From Pseudorasbora parva (taxonomy: Eukaryota; Chordata; Actinopteri; Cypriniformes; Gobionidae), in contig NC_090186.1 in NCBI RefSeq assembly GCF_024679245.1, forward strand, positions 38,204,946 through 38,268,945: a stretch of 64,000 nucleotides of DNA. The letters are read 5' to 3'. The notes below the pieces were generated by a model. It was not told the origin of the DNA, did not search any database, and worked only from the letters and a program-made list of their open reading frames with translations. This document shows, piece by piece, positions 45,358 through 57,689 of this stretch. Numbering within the stretch: position 1 is the first letter of the stretch; every line of letters starts with the position of its first letter. The translations under genes and the position numbers were made by a program.

Positions 45358-46580
45358 TGTTGTCACGATACCAAAATTATAACTTCGATACGATATCAGA
45401 CTAAAATATCGATATATCGATACTAAATCGATACCACAGTAAAAAAATAAATAAATAAATAAGATAAGATGCTTAATATGACAACAGAACTTATTATTCA
45501 TTGTTATTTTTTACTAAAAATTAATGTGGCCAGCATGTTCCTTAGGGTTGGGCATCGTTTTGATTTGAACAATTATTGATCAATTGATCAATTACTATTA
45601 AAATTATCTCACAAATTTTTGCTATCTCAATGTATTTTTTACAATGGGGTAATTGTTTTGCAATAGCTTACACACAGCACAAGAAAGCTTGATTTCGAAT
45701 GGTAAATTGAATTTAAAATACGAGTAAACAGTAATAAAATAAGAACAAATAAACAGATTACAAACAATAGCACAAATAAATGCAATAGATTAGAAGATAC
45801 AAATTAAACAGACTGCTTTATTTTTTCAGGTAAGTCTAACATTCAGATAAGAAACTGAATTAAAAAAATGCATAGTAATTACATTTAAAACAACATTGGA
45901 TAATGTTCTTTGTAAAAAAAATTCAATAGCGTACAGATGAAACTGTTAAAGTTACACAAGTTGATCAGTCAAGAGCATAGACCGTAAAAAAATAAGAGAG
46001 CAGATTGATCGTTTGTCTTTTTGTAGTTTGAATAGCAAATGACTGCGGTCCCTTTAAGACTAACAGACGCATGGATCCTGAACACTGTTCCTGTTACTCG
46101 TTCTTCCTGAACTGTTTGCGACTGTGTTTACGTTAATACTCTTCCAGATGTGCACTGATAATTCTTTGAGTGTATTTGACCAATAATAAGCTGGAAGAGG
46201 AAGCAAATGTTTGCACTTGTATCATGTCAGAGGCGGCTTTATTACGGTAGGCTATGTGTGTGTGCGCTTCAGATGTGGAGCACGAAATCTGCGGGGATTA
46301 GTAGAATTAATTTATGTGCAATCCCGCGCGAAATTCAGACCGATCACACACTAATACTAACACAAACACACTGTCATGAGGAAAAAGTCCAGCAGAACGC
46401 GCGTTCGCCGTGCTCAGAGGTTAACCGGGCTGAGTGAGAATATGCCGGTGTGTGTGTGTCAACTCGCTGACGGTCAGAGAGGAGAGCGCAGCTGATATCG
46501 ATACTGTAAAAACTGAGAATCGTATCGTTTCAGATATTCCAGTATCGATATATATCGAAATATCGATATTTTTGACAACA

Positions 46581-46581
<1 letters not shown>
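45357..46581. mobile_element. non-autonomous element inserted in a (TA)n tract
   Basis: The ends GTGTTGTCA and TGACAACAC are inverse and are flanked by TA. Beyond them are TA arrays at 45308-45354 and 46584-46669. The subterminal regions are rich in ATCGATAC / TATCGAT words. No transposase frame; the only frames are in the TA arrays. Confidence 0.7.

Positions 46582-46583
<2 letters not shown>

Positions 46584-46669
<86 letters not shown>
46584..46669. repeat. (TA)n, right of the element
   Basis: About 86 bp of pure TA. Confidence 0.95.
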
Positions 46670-46672
<3 letters not shown>

Positions 46673-46713
46673 CATAATAATATATTTTTAGTATAATAAA
46701 TAAATAAGCTTAA

Positions 46714-46962
46714 AGGGATAGTTCACCCAAAAATTAAAATTTGATCTTTATCTTCTTACCCCCAGGGCATCCAAGATTTCTCGTACAATGCATGTCAATG
46801 GGCTGTAATTCGAATTAGCCCCATTGACATGCATTATACGAGCAACGGTTGGAGTTAAAAAGATTCATTTGTGTTCTACTGAAGAGAAAAAACACACCTA
46901 CATCTTGGATGCCCTGGGGGTAAGCAGATAAACGTCATCACATTTTCATTTTTGGGTGAAAA
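46714..46962. mobile_element. palindromic TTAA-type MITE, right tip missing
   Basis: The left end AGGGATAGTTCACCCAAAAA follows TTAA (46710-46713). The arm CCCCCAGGGCATCCAAGAT pairs with ATCTTGGATGCCCTGGGGG. The right side stops at TTTTTGGGTGAA without the last ~12 bases. Confidence 0.78.
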
Positions 46963-46969
46963 TGTGATT

Positions 46970-48230
46970 TTTTTTTGAAAATGTGTAATCTGAGAGGGCA
47001 AAAAAAATCTTTATATATAATATCCTAATAATTAATATCCTTAATATCCTAATAATTTTGGCATAAAAGATAAATCGATAATTTTGAATGCATTGTTGGC
47101 AATTGTTGAAACAATTGTGAAACCAACCACAAATATGCCCGTGCAAATTTTGACTTGTTTTGTTGTCCAGGTTCACATATAGTGATGGTGATACGGTAAA
47201 GTGATCTAGCTTGAAAAAAATGTTGTCTGGCTAATCAAAATAATAATGCCATAATATATTTTCACACATTTAAGAAATTTGGCCTTTTAAAAAGCTTTGT
47301 TCTTTATCAATATTGAAAAGTTCAGAATTAATAATCTTGCTCCCTTTAATGATAACAGAGGGTTTCTGTTTTCCTGCTGCTAACACACTCCGCAACCGCA
47401 AGTAACCTACAATAACAGCAAACCTGTTCATTTAAATACACTCCTGCAGAGTTCATTGTCTGACTTCTAACATTTCTGCAGAGAAATCGTTCAGGACCCC
47501 CCTTGAGGATAGCATCATGAACAAATACTGTAGATGAGATTTATTTAACAATGACAGCTAATCATATCAGAAATGAGGGTCTCTGAGACCACAGGTTAGT
47601 GTTTCACATCATTGCTCTCATAATACTTCAAATATGATATTTTAGATTAACTTTGCGTGGGGTTTCTACTTATTGGCACCACATTACTCACATTCTTTAC
47701 AATTCTTTTACCACAATCAGCTGCCTTGTTTAAACCTGGAATTAAGATGAGTTATGGCTGATCAGAAGAGGGAGGTCGAGGGAAACATTTACATGGGGTG
47801 CTTCAAAAGAATTTTAATAGCTTTATCTGAAATAGTTTTGTCACACAACCTACACATCCCAGCATAAACAATGATTTTTTTTGCTATTAATGCACCTGCA
47901 TTCACAAACCACTGTTTATTTTAACAAAAAAGCAAGCATAGCTGCTAAATGCGGGTTTTTGCATGACAGAAAGCTTGTTTTATTATAATTAAAAAGCAGT
48001 TATAGAACGTCATTGTGATCTCACAAAGTTCCATTATAACCAGTGAAGCTGATGCACAATGAATCTCTTATTTACATATTTTTATCACTAAAACTTTATG
48101 GACAGTTTTACCCTCTAAAACCAATCAGAAGCATATGAAGCTTGTTTCCGACACAGAAAACAATTTTTGTGTTGTTATTTTAAAAAAAAAAAAGGGATCA
48201 AAGCCATGCATTTCAACTTCCAGTCGTCTG
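46970..48230. other. intergenic, no feature seen
   Basis: AT-rich, no coding frame or terminal repeats recognised. Confidence 0.45.
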
Positions 48231-48450
48231 TTTTAATTCATCATTAACTAATGATTTATAAAGGTATCATTATGTTATGAATTTACTTGTTGGGGCACAT
48301 GACTATTAACTAATTCAAAATTAATTCAAAACCCATAACCACGATTACATATTACTTAATCAATTAGTTAATAGTCATGTGCCTCAACAAGTAAAGTCAT
48401 AACATAATGACACCTCTATAAATCATCAGCTAATGAACTAACCCTTTAAG
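48231..48450. mobile_element. palindromic element, 220 bp
   Basis: Arms at about 48240-48327 and 48349-48436 pair (for example CATGACTATTAACTAATT with AATTAGTTAATAGTCATG). It ends near CCCTTTAAG, so it may belong to the TTAA-type group. Confidence 0.7.
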
Positions 48451-48469
48451 AAGCACCTCTGGTGTTTTA

Positions 48470-49177
48470 TGCTGCCTTCACATGCTATCGGAATTATACA
48501 AGATAAACTTGAAATATGGTGGGGAGAACATTTATTTGCCAGCATGGACAAAACAACAGCTGTCATATAAAATTTGTATTTGTGTTTTTTTTTTACAGCT
48601 TATTAGATCTAGAATTCTGAAGTGAAATAAAGTAGCTCTATTAGATAATTTTTTTATATATATAAATTTGAATTATATAGAGATAGAGCAGACAGCCTAA
48701 TAGTGAAGCTTATTGGTTATCACCTCATAGCTGAGAAATATAATGTAGCTTTCAGTAAAGTAAAGCTGTTTTATTTAGAAATCTCATGGGGCAGAGGCTG
48801 AAAAACAGCTCCTGGATGTTTCTTTGTGCACACAATTTCTTTCCTTTATAAAGTTTCCACATAAAAATTTGGAGTTTGGGCTTGGAATTCAATGGGGAAT
48901 CAGATATACAGGTTTAGATGTAGGTCGGATGTCCAGATATCGGATATGCATTAAAACCACATATGGAAGCGGATGCGAAAAAATTGGATCTTGTGTGAAT
49001 TTTTGTGTTTTCACGTGTTTTCCGATGTGAGTAAAAAATCAGATTTTTTTGTGCCAGTGTAAACGCAGCACACGATTCCTACTCTTTCCGACAACAAAGC
49101 ACCTGAATTCGACGAGCTTGTAATCACAACGTCAGAAGTGGGAAGTTGGACATTTCAGATGGCACGTGAAGGCAGCA
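48470..49177. mobile_element. PIF/Harbinger-like MITE with TTA TSD, 708 bp
   Basis: The ends TGCTGCCTTCACATGC and GCACGTGAAGGCAGCA are inverse with about two mismatches. They are flanked by TTA (48467-48469 and 49178-49180), the usual 3-bp site of Harbinger elements. No transposase. Confidence 0.75.
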
Positions 49178-49180
49178 TTA

Positions 49181-50620
49181 AATCCGTCTCTTTTGTCCAC
49201 TTTCAAATGCATCTGTCCTGATTTCTTTGAGAGGATTCTGGGAAAATATATGCCCTTTCTCAAATGTGGGTTTTCTCAGATCTAATGGATAAAATAAGCT
49301 CAGACAGTTTAGAAAGGAACGCGGAAGGAGATGATAGAAAAACATACGGAGAGCTGCAGCTTTCGTTTCTGCTTTGACAGCCAAGACCGAATGCTATAAG
49401 TATGTGTCAGAAATCAGGAATGGTGAGAGAACATTGTGTTTGGTAAATTTTTTGGCTTTAAAACCAAACTTAGGTCAAAGTTTAAACCCTGGCCAGCGTG
49501 CTTCCCATAATATTTATGCGTTAGGTAAGGAGAGTAGGCTCTTTTGTGGTTGTTTGAGCGCATTCGACCACATGAGCGTCTGCTCAAAGCTCAAAATGTT
49601 TTAGACCCTTGACACCTGTAGGCCTATTTTCAGTCATCATCTTGTGATCGGATTGATGGAAACGCTTCTTAATACCAGGTGTAAACAGGGAATATTATCG
49701 GGATGGACATCATTCCTGTATGGATTTTAAATTGTATAGGTACACTGCGTTTTAAAAGTGACAATGCATGAAAAAGTCTTGTGAAGTCAGAACTGTGGTG
49801 AGACAGGCAGCAAAAAAATGCAAAACACAGAGGCAGAAAGGTAAAAAGTGAAAGAAACTGGATGTGTTTATTTGCCACTGGAGTATTTGATATGCATTTT
49901 TCCTTTAATTAATAAGAGGATTGCTGGAATAACTGAGAGATTTCATCGCTAGATAACAAAGAAACAATGGTGTGAGACCTTGGTAGCCCCTTTTTACATG
50001 AAGGATAGTCTATTGAATACACTTTTAAACCGATGTCGGGCTTTTCTGCTTTTGAGAACATGTTGTTGTATTGCGATTCAGTTTATAGGAGCGTGGAGTG
50101 ATGTTAAGTGTCTGACGATGGGCCAAAAAACACTCCTCCTTTTTTTGTAAAAGAGCAATTTAGAAGAATGAGGCAGATTTTACTGAAGAAAGGCAAGGTT
50201 ACATTTCCTTATTCAACAGAGACGCTTTTCAACACATGCTTTTTTGTTTATGGAGTGTCATTCCAATCATTTGGAGATGGCGATTTTTAAAGTGTACCAT
50301 AATTTTAGACAAAGTGAGCCACGGTATAGACTGATCAACTGAAGTAACCTTGTATTTGACTTACATGTTTCAGGATGAAATAGAATCCTTCATACCTCAT
50401 TGACTGTTTTGGTTTATTCACAAATTGTGCTTGCATAGACTATTTTTAACATACATATGCTACACTTTCTCTAATGTGTGAATTGATTTTATGAAACATC
50501 TTGTCACTTTATAATGAATTTTAAACAAATACGCCAAGATTTTTTGCCATGGCCAGCTTTTTGAATATGCTTTCATTGTGTTCTCCGTACAGACTGCAAA
50601 TCAATTATTTTAAAAATATA
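49181..50620. other. intergenic; repeat-like wording to about 49690
   Basis: The end near 49660-49690 (CGCTTCTTAATACCAGGTGT AAACAG) recalls the termini of common fish elements, but no partner end was found. The rest shows nothing. Confidence 0.35.
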
Positions 50621-51231
50621 TTTTAAAGGATTAGTTCACCCAAAAATGAAAATTCGGTCATTAATTACTCACCCTAATGTCATTCAACACCTGTAAGACT
50701 TCTGTTCATCTTCGGGAACACAAATGAAGATATTTTTGTTGAAATCCGATGGCTCAGAAAGGCTTTCATTGACACCAATGTCATTTCCTCTCTCAAGTCC
50801 CATAAAAGGCACTGAAGACGTTGTTACAAAGTCCATCTCACTACAGTGGCTCTACAATAATTTTATGAAGCGACGAGAATAGTTTTTGTGCGAAAAAACA
50901 ACAACTAAATAACGACTTATATAGTGATGGCTGATTTCTAAACACTGCTTCCTGAAGCTTCTGAGCGTATGAATCAGTGTAACGAATCAGCGATTCGGAT
51001 CGCCAAAGTCACGTGATTTCAGCAGTTTTTCCTGAAGCAGTCATGAATCGATTCGCTGATTCATAAAGCTCCGTTAAAGCATTGTTTAGAAATCGGCCAT
51101 TATTATAGAAGTCATTATTCAGTTTTTTTGGCGCACAAAAACTATTCTCATCGCTTTATAAAATGATTGTAGATCCACTGTAGTAAGATGGGCTTTTTAA
51201 TGATGTTTTTAGTGCCTTTTATTGGTCTTAA

Positions 51232-52809
51232 ACGTGCAGTATGCAACTTTTGGCCACTAGGGGTCACTCATTCAAAATAATAACAACTGACGTACTTTGG
51301 TGACGTCGGGAAAGTGCGTGGGCTCATGGGAGTTGTTGTCATTATTGCCACTGTCAACCAGCGAATCTGGCATCTCCAGCAGAAAACATGTTCACTGACA
51401 AGGTAATTGATTGTTATATTACATCTCTATTATTGTTAAGTTTAGTTACGGCTTTTCACTTTATGTAATGTCAATCTAATGAAATAGCAGCAAGCTACCG
51501 TTACTTAACAAACTTATCAGTAACGTTAGATAATGTGTGAGACAGAATGTTGTGCGGGCGGTCGCTATGCCAACATACCTATAAGTTGGTAGGCTATGTT
51601 GACATATTAACCGCGCATCATAATTTGAGTTACTCAAATTATAGATATATTGACATGGCATCCGCGATTGTCGAACATTCTGTATATCAACTGTTCAATA
51701 CGGAAATACATTTCAATTTAGTTTATCATTACCAACATAAAACAGTAAATGAGAGAACCAGCACCTGCAATATGTTGTTCATTGGAACACGCGCTGTGTC
51801 GCTCCCCACGTTCATCAATCATTCTAATAAACATTTATTTTGGAACTCGGAGATATATGAATAAGTTGATCATTATTAAATCAATATTATATGTAGCTAG
51901 TATTAACATATGATAAAAGTGACGGTCACCTTATATTAATTGACAAAGATAGTGGCATATTACCTTATGAAGCTAACGTTACTTTCTCCAGCTACATATA
52001 AAATAATAGCTAGTCCATCTGCGTTTTACACATGACATCATCGTGTCACCAAATATACGGATAGAAATACTTTTGAATCAGTTTTTAAAAAAATAGCTCT
52101 TTCAGTCTCCAAAAACAGAGAATCCGCCTGTTTGAAAAGCCGATACAAAATGTATAACATTACGTATTCAGCTAAACGCGTCTCAATGTGGTCAAGATCG
52201 CTATGCAATATGCAAACATACAGCATGTTATGATTATATGATTATTATGTTAGCTGAATGGTTACTTAAATGACCTGTTTATTAAAACACAAGCGAGATC
52301 AGCATCTCTCTGCAGTCCGAGCTTGTCACGAAGATTTCGCCATCTTTCAAAGGCTTCTCCAAGGTTTACACGTCTCTTGCTTCTTCTACTGTCCCAAAAT
52401 CTTCTCGGGTCATTTTTTTCACCCTTACGTTTGCGCTTTGTTGAGCTGACAAAACGTACAGGCAAAGAGTAGTCATGATCCATTATCATACAGACTTTTT
52501 TATACGGGGGTTCCCCTTATACTGTCTGTCAGTGTTCCTCTTTGAGTTTGGCGGTTCCGCCCATAGATATCTATGGTTCCGCCGAGTTCCGCAGGAAGCA
52601 AGACGCAAACGTGGATATGACGTGAAAGACTGGCGACATAACGGAAATAAAGACACGGTCCGTGTCTTCGAATTAAAATATTAATTTCTCTGGATTTAGA
52701 AGTTAATTAGAACTGTCGGAATAATGTAAACACACAACTTTAAAAAATATATAACATAGATATAGTGATCTTTTATATTTTTAATGCTGAAACATTACAT
52801 ATTGTGCCT
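51232..52809. mobile_element. inner TTAA-flanked element, 1578 bp
   Basis: TTAA lies at 51228-51231 and 52810-52813. The left end ACGTGCAGTATGCAAC and inverse right end AGGCACAATATGTAAT match in 11 of 16 positions. Removing it and one TTAA restores the outer element read (GGTC-TTAA-GAGAGG). It carries a small coding remnant on the minus strand. Confidence 0.72.
52262..52489 (-). CDS. 75-aa basic frame in the inner TTAA element (possible transposon exon)
   Basis: A basic N-terminal part (SSTKRKRKGEKNDPRRFW) is followed by RRVNLGEAFERWRNLRDKLG and LQRDADLACVLINR. The R-V-x-L-G-x-A-F-x-R-W-R pattern recalls the start of many uncharacterised fish proteins, which are probably transposon-derived (recollection, no search). 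The frame has an ATG (MIMDHDYSLP) and ends within 228 bp. It could be the first exon of a lost element protein. No splice partner could be assured. Confidence 0.35.
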   Translation of the reverse strand: MIMDHDYSLPVRFVSSTKRKRKGEKNDPRRFWDSRRSKRRVNLGEAFERWRNLRDKLGLQRDADLACVLINRSFK

Positions 52810-52975
52810 TTAAGAGAGGAAATGTCATTACGGCCAATGGAGGTCTTTCTGAGCCATCGGATTTCAACAAAAATATCCTCATATGTGTTAGGTCTTACAG
52901 GTCTGGAACGGCACGAGGGTGAGTAATTAATGACAGATTTTTCATTTTTGGGTGAACTAACGTTAACCCCTTTAA

Positions 52976-54560
52976 GCATTAATTAAAAAATAACACAAAG
53001 CACCAAGGCAATATCCTAAAAAACTCAATTTCTCCTCATACAAAGTATTTTTTGCTTTATTGAAAAAAAATCTTCAAAGTAACCTGATGTTCAAAGAAGA
53101 TAACAGATTCGTGACCAAACTCTTTAAAAAATATAGGAGAGCAAGAATTTAGGGTCCCTTTACTCTATTAATTGTCTTTCAATGTTGTTGCTGTATAATG
53201 GACTTCGAGATGAGGCTTCAAAGACATCAGAAACACTTTTGGAAAAAGAATTTGAGGTGATGGAACTCGCTTTCATGCTTTCTAAAACCCATAGACTCCA
53301 TTTTGTGAAACCAAGCACACGCTGTGGCGCTTTGTAAAAATCACTATACCTTCATCTGGTTCAAGGTTTCTGAGGGATAATAGCTATTCCAGGCCAACAA
53401 AGGCAATGTACATGCACGTATAAATCGTGTCTGAGCCGAAACTGGTTTAGGTTGACAATGTCAGACACTTATTCCGACACTGGACTGAAAGAATGAATGT
53501 GAGAAGGAAGTCCAAGGATACTGTGCTCACACTTCTGTTCTGACGTGTTTTTAATATCCTTGTAATTTTTATAAATCTTAGGAAGCATTGAGAACAAAAA
53601 CATAATTTGCCTCTTTTGACAGCTAAATCAAGGAAATGGTTGTTTACAGAAATCCATTTAATTTCAGCTAATTGATAAATGTTCAAACTCTAAATAAATG
53701 GAAAAATACACTGAATAAAAGTGAGTGTGTGGATTGAGCAGTGTAGGTTATTTGTTGCTTTCAAGGTGCTTTGATTGGGTTTTAAAAACATCAAAACATC
53801 AAGCATTTTTTAATTTGTTTCTGCTGTGCTTTCTTTATGGTCTACAAATACGTGTAATTCCAAATATACAGAATCGATATGTTGAATATATTGCTGTTTC
53901 ATCCACTCCGAGGTTGATATGACCTGTCAAAGTAAAGCCAAAGGTGATGTTCAATTACAGCAGTAAAACATCTGTGCACTTTTTCTTTTCCATTGGATGG
54001 ATTTTCTATTACAGTTTGCTTTGGTATATTTCTCACATCACAACTGAAATTCTCAAAACTACTTGTTCAGCCTCCATATCATCTAGTCAGTTGCAAATGC
54101 TTTGGTGTGTTCATGCATGCAATTGATTATGTTCAGTTTTCTGCTGTTTCCTACATTAAAAATTGCTAATGTCATGTTGCTCAATTATACTATTAATTAT
54201 ACAAATTGTACTGGTGATTGAGAAAACAGTGTTGTTCTCCCAACATTCAGCTGCAGCTTTCGACAATGGCTGAGGCGGGTTGAATGGTGCAGCCGATTGT
54301 TGGAAGATCGATCGTTTCCTCAATCAATCTGTCACGGTCTTGCAACCAAAGATAGCCTGCAATCATTTTCTTACAGTGTCAGAAATTTAGCATGATCATC
54401 TCACAGTGTGTTGGCTGCTACGACCTAAGTCCACTGACTAGCCAATAATAACACAACATGAAAAGGTGTATTGATCAACAGGTGTATTGAGTCTGAAGAT
54501 CATAATTCGGCTTTGTACATCCATTAGTCCATGTCGGCCTTTATTAACTAGTAAAAAAAA
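52976..54560. other. intergenic, no feature seen
   Basis: No coding frame or terminal repeat recognised. Confidence 0.45.
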
Positions 54561-54839
54561 CACAACTGCCTTTGTCCAGTGGTATCCAGACTAAAAAACG
54601 TGTTTGTTCACACTTGTCATGTTTGGTTCGATTAAAACGAACCCTTGTGCGACTGCTCGGTTAGTGTGATTAATTTCAACATATGGAAAACTTGGCCATC
54701 CGAACCCTGGTGCGCACCAAACAAGCGGACCAGACTGCTAAAAAGATTGGTCTCGGTCAACTTCCAAACAAACTCTGGTGTGGTTTGATTAATATATATA
54801 TATATATGAAACACGGACCAAAGGCATAGCAGGCATTGA

Positions 54840-56122
54840 CAGAGGTTGACAAAGTACACAACTCTATTACTTGAGTAAAAGTAAAAGTACTTCTGGTTAA
54901 ATATTACTCCGTTACAAGTTAAAGTTCTAAAAAATGATCTTTACTTGAGTAACAATTTGTTTTTAAAACTACTTAAGTATCAAAAGTAAATTTCCTTTTT
55001 TATGTCAACACAATATTTTATTATTATTGTATAAATGTACATTATGCCATCATGGTTTAAGCCAGTCAGTGATGTTCTATCCGACATATTAGCATTAGCA
55101 TACGACTATGTAAAGGGGTTCGTAGATGAGAAGGAAGGAGGCGGGAACCGGCAAACGTTCAACAAACTTTAATTCAAAATAAATAAACAAAACAAAAGTA
55201 AAACTGCGGGCAGCCCCTCACATACACACACATAATCAAACGTGGGTAGTCCCTCACAGACGACTGCCCGCACACACAAAACAAAACGTAAACATAACAT
55301 AAAATCCAGGCCTGGTCCTCTCTCGTCTTCCGCTGCCTTCGCTGCTCTTTTTATGCTCCCGTCACTTGGCCGCGAGACGAGACCGGTGTGTCGCGCAGCT
55401 GGTACTCATTACCACTCGTCACCGGCCCGCTCTCGGGGTCCCTCGCCCCGCTGCTTGCCACAAACTAACTTAAACGTTACAAAGCTCTTTACAAAGCTGC
55501 CGTCACTTTAAGGCCGAATGCACGGATCCAATACACTGATACACATCTGATATTCTCCTAACTTTACTCTTCTCTTTCTCCCAGACATTTACATTTTTAA
55601 CATTTTATAAGACATGCATCAAGTGTATGCCAACTAAACTAATCTTGAATTTTTTAAAAACTGAAACATACTTTTAAAGTATGGCTATGGGTGCACACAC
55701 TATGCCGAGGAACCTTCTTCTTCCATTTTGCTATAAACTGATCAGTGTTTAAAAAAGAAGCTGGGAAACTTTACATGACCCTATAAGAGAGATTACTGAT
55801 AGACCGTCTGCAACAATATCAACAAAAAAAACTTTTAAAGAAGGAAAAAAATCATCCACCAACTTTCAAAGCTGCTACAGAAACGACTTTCAACTTTGAG
55901 GACCTTGATAGAAATGTAGTGGAGTAAAAGTACAATATATGTCTTTCAAATGTAGTGAAGTTAAAGTCAAAGTTTCACAAAACAAATAATACTCAAGTTA
56001 AGTACAGATACTCAAAAAGTGTACTTTAGTCAATTGTTTACTAAAGTAAATTGTGTAAATTGTTACACTTTAGTAAAGTGTACTTTAGTAGTGTACTCAA
56101 GTAAATGTACTGTCCACCTCTG
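54840..56122. mobile_element. hAT-like non-autonomous element, split by a solo LTR
   Basis: The ends CAGAGGTTGACAAAGTAC and GTACTGTCCACCTCTG are near inverses. Subterminal words such as ACTTGAGTAAAAGTAAAAGT and ACTCAAGTTAAGTACAG are inverse-like. CAGAGGTGGACA termini are typical of a common fish hAT-type family (recollection). No clean 8-bp target duplication remains. Confidence 0.62.
55109..55462 (-). mobile_element. solo LTR (354 bp), minus orientation
   Basis: On the minus strand it runs TGTGGCAAGCAGCGGGGCGA … CGAACCCCTTTACA, with the TG…CA ends of an LTR and a TATA-like GCATAAAAAGAG. The flanks are GACTA (55104-55108) and AACTA (55463-55467), a 5-bp site with one mismatch. No internal region, so it is a solo LTR, probably of Gypsy type. 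Confidence 0.72.
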
Positions 56123-56205
56123 GACATAGACAAAGACGTAATGTCACAAGATGTGACACTAAAAGTGATCTGATTTGACGACGTGGAAATTTTGGTGTAT
56201 CCAAA

Positions 56206-56420
56206 ATGAGTAGAGGGCAAACATGGAGCAACAAGGAGGTAAAGTGCCTCAATCAATATTTGGTCTGACAAGCGTGTTTCGAAGATGCTAGAAAAAAAGC
56301 ATCTCATCAAAGGACCTGTGTTGCCCGGAACCGCCGTCTCTTTTGCAGCAGATCTTCGTTTGTGTGTACAACGGAGGAAATCCTGGTGCTGTTTAGAATG
56401 TTTTGAACATTTATGAGCTC
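56206..56420 (+). pseudogene. Myb/SANT-like transposon exon remnant
   Basis: The ATG at 56206 gives MSRGQTWSNKEVKCL, then a one-base shift leads into IWSDKRVSKMLEKKHLIK. A Trp-spaced start of this kind is typical of Myb/SANT-like domains of Harbinger-type elements. It is broken by the frameshift. Confidence 0.4.
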
Positions 56421-56429
56421 TTCGTGAGT

Positions 56430-57680
56430 TCTCAGTTGGTAAAAATAAAACCATATGTAGGCTGCACGCATAAAATGATTGCATTTAATCCAGGACACAG
56501 CATTGTTTTGAATGTTCGGTAAGCAAGCTCCGTTGTGAAATATACATCAGAAAAGTCGACCAATCAGGTTGTGACCGTATCCCTAAACTCAACGCGACTG
56601 GTCGATGAGACGCTACCAGGAACGCACAATAGGCATTCTTGTTTCATGACGGGAACACCAGAGCCGCAGCAGGACCCTTCTTGTTGCTCTCGCACGGCTC
56701 TCGCACGGCTCTCGCTCACCCTGCTCGTCATAATATACCCCTAGAAATTTCAGCCCTTCTTTTCCCCAATTTTACTCCACCTGGGAGTACTGGAGGAGGC
56801 TTCTCTTACTAACTCACTATAATAAACCCTTTATCTTTTACTCCATTTGACCTTTGCAGATGAGACCTTTTCATAAATGTTGAGGCTTTCTTTTAATGCT
56901 TCAACATAGTTTAGTGGTGTAACGGTATACAATCACATACGCAAAACGATCGCGTTCACTCACACTCCGTATTGCCACTTGTACTGAGTCGCCTATATCT
57001 GGCATGCCACTTTAAAAAGCGTCAAAACAGCCTTTTGTGATAAAATGGACAGAATTTGAAAGATGACACTTTGTACCGAAAGTAACAAAACGCGGAGCTT
57101 ATTGTGGTTAGGCTACAAAGCTTTATTCGTTGTGGCCTAAACAAACTGAAAATTCACAGGACGAATATGTGTACCATTACATCAAATGTCAAGGAAGAAT
57201 TTAGTTTCGTGACATAAGATAGAGTGAGGTCAACCTTAACAATGGGCCAGGGCAGCAGCGGGCGGCGGGCGTTCGGTAAGCCATCGAAGTACCGCGATAC
57301 ATTCTGTGTATAAGCAGATACTGTAATAGGCCTGTTTCATTACCTTTAACTTGAAAGCATTACAAATGATTTCATAATTGACTGAGTGGGGGTTCAATTG
57401 CTGAAGAATAGAGTTGTTCTGCAAAGACCTCCCTGTCAAATACCCCTAAAACTGGCTGACTAAGCCCACCTCCCACCTTTAGCATTACTAATTCCCATAA
57501 AAGATTTATCCATGATCAAAAAAATTCAAATTCCAAAAGCATTGAGAGTGTTAAACAAATAACAATACTCTTTCAAACACATTTTCTTGATCAATAGAAA
57601 ATATACCTAAATCTTAATTATCCATGTACACCAAATCAATGACATCTTTTAAAAGAAAAAGGTTATGTATTATAGTACTA
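56430..57680. other. intergenic, repeat-like, no gene seen
   Basis: At about 56913 the words TAGTGGTGTAACGGTATACA recall the end of a common fish hAT-type repeat. No partner end or frame was found. Confidence 0.35.
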
Positions 57681-57689
57681 TTTGGTGTA

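Larger units (their letters stand above)
50627..52971. mobile_element. TTAA-flanked MITE, split by a second TTAA element
   Basis: It is flanked by TTAA at 50623-50626 and 52972-52975. The left end AGGATTAGTTCACCCAAAAA pairs with the right-end TTTTTGGGTGAACTAA…CCCCT. The words CCGATGGCTCAGAAAG and CTTTCTGAGCCATCGG show the arms continue inward. Without the insertion it is about 760 bp. Confidence 0.82.

Noticed and set aside
46421..46691. Overlapping 84- and 85-aa frames of alternating Ile-Tyr
   Set aside because: Product of the (TA)n tract.
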